Source of the DNA: Halorussus marinus
GTDB taxonomy: Archaea > Halobacteriota > Halobacteria > Halobacteriales > Haladaptataceae
NCBI RefSeq assembly: GCF_004765795.1
Contig: NZ_SBIV01000008.1
Coordinates: 62,001-126,000, forward strand
Length of the DNA: 64,000 bases
Direction: 5' to 3'
Part shown: one piece after another, positions 58,018 through 64,000 of the stretch
Layout: every line of letters begins with the position of its first letter
How positions within the stretch are numbered: position 1 is the first letter of the stretch
The notes under the pieces: model-generated
What the model saw: the letters and a program-made list of their open reading frames with translations, nothing else
Databases searched by the model: none
What the model was told of the DNA's origin: nothing
Translations under genes and position numbers: made by a program

Positions 58018-59676
58018 TTACCGACCCCCCCGGTCCGCGAACCGCGGCCGCCGACTCACACGCCGGGGCGTCGACAGTCTGGATCGGGGCTTGTCGCCGA
58101 CGGCCGCCGCCACCGCCTCGCGGAGCTGTGAGACCGTCAGTTCGCGCTCGGTCGCCTCGCGTCCGACGGTCACGTCGAGGGCGTCGGCGTCGCGCTCGCG
58201 GTCGCCGACGACCGCGTAGTACGGGACCCAGTCGGCCGCCGCGTCCGCGAGTCGGTCGCCGACGGTCGCCGTTCGGTCGTCGATATCGACCCGGACGCCG
58301 CCGGGGTCGAGGGCGGTCGCGACCGCCTCGCATCGGGCGAGGTGTCGGTCGGCGACCGGGACGAGCCGGACCTGCGTCGGCGCGAGCCACGTCGGGATCC
58401 CCGGCGGGTCCCGGCGGGCCGCGCTCGCGGCCAGCGCGTCGACCGCGCGGTCGAGCCGTCCGACCGGCGCACACCGCACGCGTCTGACCGGGCCGTCCGA
58501 TTCCGGGCCATCGCGGTCGGGTGCGGCGCGGTCGAGCCGAACCCCGGCGACCGCGAGCGCACGGTCGTCGGCGTCTATCGTGAGCAGATCGACTGCGAGC
58601 GACCGCGAGCCGCGCTTCTTCTCGGAGACTTCGACGGGGACCGGCGCGTCGAACGCCCCGGCCAGTTCGGCGAGCCACGTCTCGTTGTCGGCGTAGAACG
58701 CCCGCGTCGCCCGAACCATCGGCCGGACGTCGAGGCCCAGCGCCTCGCTCGCCCGGCTCGCCACCTCGACGCCGGCTCGGAACGCCTCGCGGGCGCGCTC
58801 GGGGTCGCGCGTCGCGGCGCGGAGTTCGGGCGTCTCGCGGCCGGGATCGAAGCGCCACGCCGGCCGATCGGTCGACTCGACGCCCGGATCGGCGACCGAC
58901 GGGGCGTCCCCGCCGGTTCGAACGCCGTCGACGCCGGCGGTCTCGATCGGCGCCCCATCGCGTTCGGCGGCGAGGTCCGCGGCGTACGCCGCCAGCACGT
59001 CCCGGACCACCGCGCCGCGGGGGAGCCACCGGAGCCCGCCGTCGTCGTCGGGCGAGTCGGCGAGTCCGGACTCGCGCAGGCGCTCGACCGCGAGCCCGTC
59101 GCCGCGGTCGCCCGCGAACGCTCCCGTCGGGTCGGCATCGAGGACGGCGCGGGCGTCGTCGAGCGCCGCGTCGAGGTCTTCGGGGTGGGTGAGCTCGCCG
59201 TCGGCTCCGAGCAGTCGGCGCTCGGTCGGCGGCGCCTCGCGGGCGTCTGCGGGGTCGATCCGGACCGATCGGCGCGCGAACGGGTGGCCCTTCGCCGAGA
59301 GGTCGAGCGCGGCGTGCCACCCGACCGGCGCGCGAACCACCTCGATCTCGGGAGCGATCGCGGCGTCGAGCCCCCGGAGGACGGTCCGGACGCGCTCGGC
59401 GTCGGCGGGGTCGTCGACGAGGTGATCAGCCGGCGAGAGGACGGCGCCGTCGGCGTTCAGGCGGTCGATCGCGGCCCGAAGCTCGTCGGCCGCGTCGGCG
59501 ACCACCGCGTCGAGGGCGGTCGCGTCGGCCGACTCGACGCCGACGAACGCGGCCACGCAGTCGGTGAGCTCGCCCGCGGACGGAGCGCCGTCGGGCTCGG
59601 CGGCGTCGACCCCCGGCTCGACCGCCGTCGTCGCCTCGAACGCGACGCGGTCGGCGTGGACGAACAGCACTCGCAT
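58018..59676 (-). CDS. archaeal ThrRS-like protein with editing and anticodon-binding domains but degenerate catalytic core
   Basis: From the ATG at 59676 (an in-frame ATG at 59682 is an alternative) the protein has 552 residues. Residues 1-140 match the archaeal ThrRS D-tyrosyl-deacylase-like editing domain (MRVLFVHADRVAFEA and APVGWHAALDLSAKGHPF). Residues 180-240 keep the pre-catalytic segment (GLRWLPRGAVVRDVLAAYAADLAAERDGAPIETA). The class II motif 2 region (FRYE...FTMPD in active enzymes) is missing. About 428-530 is the anticodon-binding domain (PTWLAPTQVRLVPVADRH). It probably hydrolyses Ser-tRNA(Thr) in trans. It is convergent with the nar operon. Confidence 0.8.
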   Translation of the reverse strand: MRVLFVHADRVAFEATTAVEPGVDAAEPDGAPSAGELTDCVAAFVGVESADATALDAVVADAADELRAAIDRLNADGAVLSPADHLVDDPADAERVRTVLRGLDAAIAPEIEVVRAPVGWHAALDLSAKGHPFARRSVRIDPADAREAPPTERRLLGADGELTHPEDLDAALDDARAVLDADPTGAFAGDRGDGLAVERLRESGLADSPDDDGGLRWLPRGAVVRDVLAAYAADLAAERDGAPIETAGVDGVRTGGDAPSVADPGVESTDRPAWRFDPGRETPELRAATRDPERAREAFRAGVEVASRASEALGLDVRPMVRATRAFYADNETWLAELAGAFDAPVPVEVSEKKRGSRSLAVDLLTIDADDRALAVAGVRLDRAAPDRDGPESDGPVRRVRCAPVGRLDRAVDALAASAARRDPPGIPTWLAPTQVRLVPVADRHLARCEAVATALDPGGVRVDIDDRTATVGDRLADAAADWVPYYAVVGDRERDADALDVTVGREATERELTVSQLREAVAAAVGDKPRSRLSTPRRVSRRPRFADRGGR

Positions 59677-59713
59677 GTGCATCGAGACCGGTCGCGGCGC
59701 CAAAAGCGTGGCC

Positions 59714-60499
59714 CTACCGGTCGGCGAGCGCGGCCGGGAGGTCCGCGATCGACTCCAGCACGTAGTCGGGCGCCGGGTCGGCGGCCGCGGCGTCCTCGCG
59801 GGTCGCCACGCCGGACAGCACGAGCGCGGTCGTCATCCCCGCCCGTTCGCCCATCGCGAGGTCGGTGTCGAGGCGGTCGCCGACCACAAGACACGACCCG
59901 GCGTCCGCCCGGACGCGGTCGAGCGCCGCGGTCGCGGCCCGCTCGGAGGGCTTGCCGAGCACCGCCTCGGGGTCGCGGTCGGCCGCGCCGGCGAGCGCGG
60001 CCACGATCGCGCCCGAACCGGGCAACGGGCGACCGTCGACCGGGATCGTGCGGTCGGGATCGGTCGCCACGAACGTCGCGCCGTCGAGCGCCCACAGCCC
60101 GTCGCGCAGGCGGTCGTAGGTGAACTCCCGGTCGATCGAGCCGACCACGACCGCCGCGGCCTCGGGATCGTCGGTCAACGCGCGGTCGCGAGCCGCGAGC
60201 AGGTCACACAGCCCCTGCTCGCCGACGACGTAGACGGGATCGTCGGGGTGCTCGTCGGCGAGGTACTCGGCGGTGACGACCCCGGAGGTCAGCACCTCGC
60301 CGGGGCGAACCTCGAACCCGAGGTCGGCGAGCCACTCGCGGTAGGACGCGGGTTCCCGGGTGGGGTTGTTCGAGAACAGCAACACGTCGGCCCCGGTCTC
60401 CCGGAGTCGGTCGAGCGCGCCGATCGCGCCCGGGACGGGGTCGCCGCCCCGGACCAGCGTGCCGTCGACGTCGAGGACGACGCTTTCGAAGCCAGTCAT
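59714..60499 (-). CDS. HAD-IIA family phosphatase (NagD-like)
   Basis: The 261-residue protein has HAD motif I VVLDVDGTLVRGG (residues 7-19), motif II LLFSNNPTREP, a C2-type cap and the motif III/IV region GKPSERAATAAL with VVGDRLDTDLAMGERAGM. The layout is that of NagD/4-nitrophenylphosphatase-like enzymes acting on small phosphorylated metabolites. It lies 37 bases upstream of the ThrRS-like gene and may be co-transcribed. Confidence 0.88.
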   Translation of the reverse strand: MTGFESVVLDVDGTLVRGGDPVPGAIGALDRLRETGADVLLFSNNPTREPASYREWLADLGFEVRPGEVLTSGVVTAEYLADEHPDDPVYVVGEQGLCDLLAARDRALTDDPEAAAVVVGSIDREFTYDRLRDGLWALDGATFVATDPDRTIPVDGRPLPGSGAIVAALAGAADRDPEAVLGKPSERAATAALDRVRADAGSCLVVGDRLDTDLAMGERAGMTTALVLSGVATREDAAAADPAPDYVLESIADLPAALADR

Positions 60500-60569
60500 C
60501 GAGCGGGGGTTAGGACCGCCGCCACAAGGGTCTGTGGCCCGCGGTCGCGTCGGTCCGATCGCCCGACCA

Positions 60570-60579
60570 CAAAGTACTT
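60570..60579 (+). promoter_or_regulatory. TATA-like element of the DUF7490-type gene
   Basis: CAAAGTACTT lies about 30 bases before the ATG at 60605. Confidence 0.45.
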
Positions 60580-60604
60580 GCCCGCCACACGTAACCGCAC
60601 GAAC

Positions 60605-61612
60605 ATGAACCGCGAGACGATGCTGGCAGTCGCGATCGCCGCCGTCGTCGCGGTGTCGGTCGTCGCGGCCGCCGCGGTCCCGGGGGCGGTGGCGGACGCC
60701 GAACCCGAGGACGTCCGCCCGAGCTACCTCGACATCGAGGAGGTGTCGATCACCCCCGGCGAGGTGTCGGGCGCCACGGCGACGCTGTCGGTCGAGACCC
60801 GCCTCGACCACCGTGGCGGCGACGACGAGAACGTCACCGTCCTCGTCCGGGCGGTCCACCTCGACTCCGGGCTGGTCGAGACCACCGACGAGGTCGCGGT
60901 CCCGCCGATCTCGGGCGACCGCGAGGTGTCGGTGGTCCAGAACCTCTCGGTCGAGCGATCGGGCGGCTACCGGATCGAGACCGTGGTGTTCCGCGACGGC
61001 GAGCGCATCGGCGAGGGCAGTAAAGCGGTCCGGGGCGTGGGGACGCTCACCCCCGCCTACGCCGAGACCGACGTGCGATTCCACTGGCTCGGCGGCGAGT
61101 TCCCCGCCGTCGAGTACAGCGTCGCCGAGACCGACGGGAACCGCACCGTCCTGAACGTCTCGACCGCCCTCACCAACGACGGCGACGCCGCCTCCGAACA
61201 GCTCCGGGTCGTCCTCACCGCCCGGCAGGCCGACTCGAACATCGTCGCCGACCGCACGACCGTCCGGGTCGGCACCATCGCGCCGGGGCGGACCGCCTCG
61301 CCGAGCGCCGAACTCGAGGTGCCCGACGGCTACAACTACTACCTCGACGCGGTGCTCTGGAAGGACGGCGTGGTCGTCGGCACCGCCCGGAGCGCGGCGA
61401 ACCTGAACCCGACCGAGACCCTCTCGGTCAACGAGACCGTCCGGGAGGTCGGCGTCGAGGTGAGCGACTTCGAACGCGGCGAGGACGCACCGAGGCGCGA
61501 GACGACCGAGGCCAGCTACGACGGCGGCGGCGGCGGAATCCCCGGATTCACCGCCGTCGGGGCGCTCGCGGCGCTCGTCGGCGCGGTACTGCTCGCACGG
61601 AGACAGACATGA
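60605..61612 (+). CDS. PGF-CTERM surface protein (DUF7490-type)
   Basis: The 335-residue protein has a Sec signal (about residues 1-30) and two tandem beta domains with similar wording (YLDIEEVSITPGEVSGATATLSVETRLDH and YAETDVRFHWLGG...EYSVAETDGNRTVLNVSTALTNDG). A Gly linker (DGGGGG) leads to the PGF-CTERM tail IPGFTAVGALAALVGAVLLARRQT, cleaved and lipid-anchored by archaeosortase A. The function is unknown. It overlaps the small membrane-protein gene by four bases (ATGA). Confidence 0.82.
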   Translation: MNRETMLAVAIAAVVAVSVVAAAAVPGAVADAEPEDVRPSYLDIEEVSITPGEVSGATATLSVETRLDHRGGDDENVTVLVRAVHLDSGLVETTDEVAVPPISGDREVSVVQNLSVERSGGYRIETVVFRDGERIGEGSKAVRGVGTLTPAYAETDVRFHWLGGEFPAVEYSVAETDGNRTVLNVSTALTNDGDAASEQLRVVLTARQADSNIVADRTTVRVGTIAPGRTASPSAELEVPDGYNYYLDAVLWKDGVVVGTARSAANLNPTETLSVNETVREVGVEVSDFERGEDAPRRETTEASYDGGGGGIPGFTAVGALAALVGAVLLARRQT

Positions 61613-61884
61613 CCGAGACAGACGATCCGAACGCGACCGAGGAACCGGCTCCGTCGACCACCGGCTTCGACGTGCGGACAAACATCTACCGCGGCGCGCT
61701 GGGGCTTTTCGCCCTGCTCGCGGTCGTCGCGGTCGCGCAACTCTACGCCAGCGTCGGCGCGACTATCGACACGTTCATCTCGCGGCGCTACCAGCCGCTG
61801 TACCGGACCGCGTTCAATCTGGTGGTGCTTCTCGCGGCCGGGATCGGCATCTCGTGGAGCGTCCGCCGACTGAGCGGGGAGTGA
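61609..61884 (+). CDS. small two-helix membrane protein
   Basis: The 91-residue protein has an acidic N-terminus (TETDDPNATEEPAPS) and two hydrophobic helices (GALGLFALLAVVAVAQLYASV; FNLVVLLAAGIGISWSV), ending RRLSGE. Its ATG overlaps the stop of the PGF-CTERM gene, so the two probably work together. I recognise no function. Confidence 0.72.
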   Translation: MTETDDPNATEEPAPSTTGFDVRTNIYRGALGLFALLAVVAVAQLYASVGATIDTFISRRYQPLYRTAFNLVVLLAAGIGISWSVRRLSGE

Positions 61885-61885
61885 G

Positions 61886-64000
61886 TCACCGCCGGTCGTC
61901 GAGCCGACGGGCGGCGTCTTCGGCCTCCCGCATGAACCGCTGTTGGGCCGCGCCGGTCGACGCGCCTTCCTCGGGGGTGACTCGCTCGTAGCTCCCGTCG
62001 GCGGCCATCTCCCATCGGTTCCGATCGTCCGAGAGCAACGCGTCGAGGAGCCGATCCAGTTCGGCCCGCAACGCCGGCGACTCGATCGGCGCCACCGCCT
62101 CGACTCGATTGTCGAGGTTCCGACTCATCCAGTCGGCCGACCCGAGGTAGTAGCCGGGGTCGTCGTTCGCGAAGCGCCAGACCCGCGAGTGTTCGAGGAA
62201 TCGCCCGACGACGCTGTAAACGTCGATGTTCTCGCTGACGCCCTCCACGCCCGGTCGGAGCCGGCAGATGTCTCTGACCACGAGGTCGACGTCGACGCCG
62301 GCCATCGACGCCTCGTACAGTTCGGCGACGAGTTCGGGGTCCTCGAGCCGGTTCATCTTCGCGACGATGCGGGCGTCCTCGCCCCGACGCGCACACTCGG
62401 CCTCGTTCCGGACGAGGTCGACGAACCGCTCGCGCATGTTGCCGGGCGCGACCAGCAGCTTGCGGTACTGCTCGTGGAGCGAGTGGCCGGTGAAGTAGTT
62501 GAACAGCTTCACGAGGTCCTGGCCCACGTCCCGATCGGCGGTCAGCAGTCCGAGGTCCTCGTAACGCTTTGCGGTCTCGGAGTGGTAGTTGCCCGTCCCG
62601 ACGTGCGAGTAGAGCCGGACCCGATCGCCCTCGTCGCGGACGACCAGCGACACCTTGGTGTGGGTCTTGTAGCCGATCGTCCCGTAGGCGACGTGGATGC
62701 CCTCGGATTCGAGCTTCTTCGCCCACTCCAGGTTGTTCTGCTCGTCGAACCGGGCCTTGAGTTCGACCATCACCGCGACCTGCTTGCCGTTGCGCGCGGC
62801 CTCGATGAGCGTCTCGATAATCCGCGAGTCGCTGGCGGTCCGGTAGATGGCGGCCTTGATCGCGAGCACGTCGGGGTCGCGAGCCGCGGATTCGAGGAAT
62901 CGCTGGACGGTGCCTCCGAACGAGTGGTACGGGTGGTGGACGAGCACGTCGTCGTCCCGGATCGTGGCGAAGATGTCGTCGCTGTCGGCCAGCCGCGGGT
63001 GGGGCTTTGGAGTCCACTCGGCGAGCTTGTGGTCCGGGTACTCGAGGTCGGTCAGCGACGCGAAGTCCCGGAAGTCGAGCGGGCCGGGCAGTTCGAACAC
63101 CTCCCGCTCGGTGAGCCCGAGCTGTTCGGTGAGCACCTCGCGGATCGCGGGATGGGCGTCGGACTCGATCTCCAGTCGGACCACGGTGGCGAATCGGCGC
63201 TCTTCGAGGACCTCCTCGATCATCTCGATGAGGTCCTCGGCGACCTCCCCGTCGCGGCCGACCTCCGCGTTCCGTGTCACCCGAAACAGCGAGTGGTCGA
63301 CGAGTTCGACGTTCGGGAACAGCAGTTCGAGGTTGTCGGCGATCACGTCTTCGAGCAGGACGAACCGGTCGTCGGCGTCGTCACCGACCGAAACGAGCCG
63401 CGAGCGGTTCTGGGGCACCTTCACCCGCGAGAAAGTCGGATCAGCGCCGGGGTCCTCGCGGGTCAGCACCGCGAGCGACAGGCTCAGGTTCGAGATGTGG
63501 GGAAACGGATGCGCGGGGTCGAACGTCAGCGGCGTCAGCGTCGGCAACACCGAGCTCTCGAAGTACGTCCGCAGGTCGGCCCGCTCGGCGTCGGTGAGAT
63601 CGTCGTACTCGAGGATCTCGACGCCGATCTCGGCGAGCGCGGGCCGGATCGCCTCGCGGTAGCACTCGGTCTGGCGCTCGAAGAGCGGCCGAGCCGTCTC
63701 CAAGACCTCGATCCACTGCTCGCGGGGCGTGCGGCCGTCGGGGGTGCGCTCTTCGACGCCCGCCGCGATCTGCTGTTTCAGCCCGCCGACCCGCTTGCGG
63801 AAGAACTCGTCGAGATTCGTGGTGACGATCGCGAGGAACTTGACCCGCTCTAGGAGGGGGTTGTCGTCGTCGAGGGCCTCCGCGAGGACGCGCCGCTGAA
63901 AGGCGAGCTCCGAGAGCTCGCGGTTGAGATAGAGGTCGGGGTCGGTCCGATCGAAGCAGTCGAGCGTCCCGTCGTCGGCCGGTGGTTCGGCGTCGCCGGC
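61886..64000 (-). CDS. ppk1: polyphosphate kinase 1, N-terminus beyond the window
   Basis: The frame is open from 61886 to the right edge, at least 705 codons. It contains the PPK1 N-terminal helix region (YLNRELSELAFQRRVL, DNPLLERVKFLAIVTTNLDEFFRKRVGGL), then TLTPLTFDPAHPFPHISNLSLSLAV. The catalytic region has AIKAAIYRTASDSRIIETLIEAARNGKQVAVMVELKARFDE, the phosphorylated His in LYSHVGTGNYHSETAKRYEDLGLLT, and YSVVGRFLEHSRVW with the second His. The enzyme makes polyphosphate reversibly from ATP. The start codon is not visible. Two bases separate the end from the preceding gene's stop on the other strand. Confidence 0.93.
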   Translation of the reverse strand, partial: AGDAEPPADDGTLDCFDRTDPDLYLNRELSELAFQRRVLAEALDDDNPLLERVKFLAIVTTNLDEFFRKRVGGLKQQIAAGVEERTPDGRTPREQWIEVLETARPLFERQTECYREAIRPALAEIGVEILEYDDLTDAERADLRTYFESSVLPTLTPLTFDPAHPFPHISNLSLSLAVLTREDPGADPTFSRVKVPQNRSRLVSVGDDADDRFVLLEDVIADNLELLFPNVELVDHSLFRVTRNAEVGRDGEVAEDLIEMIEEVLEERRFATVVRLEIESDAHPAIREVLTEQLGLTEREVFELPGPLDFRDFASLTDLEYPDHKLAEWTPKPHPRLADSDDIFATIRDDDVLVHHPYHSFGGTVQRFLESAARDPDVLAIKAAIYRTASDSRIIETLIEAARNGKQVAVMVELKARFDEQNNLEWAKKLESEGIHVAYGTIGYKTHTKVSLVVRDEGDRVRLYSHVGTGNYHSETAKRYEDLGLLTADRDVGQDLVKLFNYFTGHSLHEQYRKLLVAPGNMRERFVDLVRNEAECARRGEDARIVAKMNRLEDPELVAELYEASMAGVDVDLVVRDICRLRPGVEGVSENIDVYSVVGRFLEHSRVWRFANDDPGYYLGSADWMSRNLDNRVEAVAPIESPALRAELDRLLDALLSDDRNRWEMAADGSYERVTPEEGASTGAAQQRFMREAEDAARRLDDRR

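Noticed and set aside
54149-59320. Very long open frame (about 1700 codons) on the minus strand opposite the nar genes
   Set aside because: It runs antisense to narJ, the membrane protein, the HEAT protein and the Mrp fusion. Its translation is Arg/Ala/Pro-rich without any domain. Long antisense frames are expected in DNA this rich in G+C.

Overview
The window reads as chromosomal DNA of a halophilic archaeon (class Halobacteria). The grounds are very high G+C, acidic Asp/Glu-rich proteins, TATA-box promoters about 25-32 bp before start codons (many leaderless), abundant twin-arginine and PGF-CTERM exported proteins, haloarchaeal regulator families (HalOD1, DUF7344-type tandem winged helix, Bat/HTH_10), RNase P protein subunits and an archaeal proteasome alpha subunit. 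I cannot name the genus. No gene-free stretch exceeds about 300 bases.

Region 1 (1-12.5 kb): a truncated SPFH membrane protein, tRNA-Leu(CAA) followed by repeated pieces of its own 3' end, a PHP phosphoesterase, a HalOD1 protein, a Gdx-type guanidinium exporter, DUF309, an MFS transporter, a MaoC hydratase, a tandem winged-helix regulator and an aspartoacylase-type hydrolase. Next come RNase P and proteasome genes (rnp3, methyltransferase, rnp2, psmA) on the minus strand, interrupted by two plus-strand genes: a ribbon-helix-helix protein and a secreted HExxH metallopeptidase with a PGF-CTERM anchor.

Region 2 (12.6-25.2 kb): a complete seven-gene Mrp/Mnh Na+/H+ antiporter operon (mnhABCDEFG) whose two intergenic gaps are bridged by tiny overlapping frames. 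It is followed by mostly housekeeping genes: methyltransferase, HTH_10 regulator, mutY, ZIP transporter, SDR, Yip1-like protein and thymidine kinase.

Region 3 (25.4-32 kb): a run of exported proteins. These are a DUF192 protein on a tandem-repeat glycosylation-type stalk, a LVIVD/dockerin-like Tat protein, a DUF7282 protein, a Tat protein with two P19/Tp34-like halves, and a Tat DyP-peroxidase-like protein. The last two resemble the exported parts of bacterial Efe/Fet iron uptake.

Region 4 (32-45.4 kb): CinA-like protein, two oxidoreductases, a large multi-domain Bat-type sensor/regulator, a rubrerythrin-like mini-protein next to glutamate dehydrogenase, a serpin lipoprotein, a dgcN-dgcA pair (D-glutamate to N-acetyl-L-glutamate), DUF502, an NhaC antiporter and a zinc-ribbon mini-protein.

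Region 5 (45.5-58 kb): a respiratory nitrate reductase island. The regulator narO is divergent from a tightly overlapping operon encoding a membrane protein, Rieske protein, cytochrome b, a small membrane protein, narG, narH, a heme-binding gamma-like subunit, narJ, a multi-span membrane protein, a HEAT-repeat protein and a DUF59-Mrp-DUF2249 fusion ATPase. NarG carries a Tat signal, so catalysis is expected on the outer face, with electrons arriving through the Rieske/cytochrome b module.

Region 6 (58-64 kb): an archaeal-type threonyl-tRNA synthetase derivative that keeps the editing and anticodon-binding domains but has a degenerate catalytic core, a HAD-IIA phosphatase, a PGF-CTERM protein with a small membrane partner, and the C-terminal part of polyphosphate kinase 1 running off the right edge.
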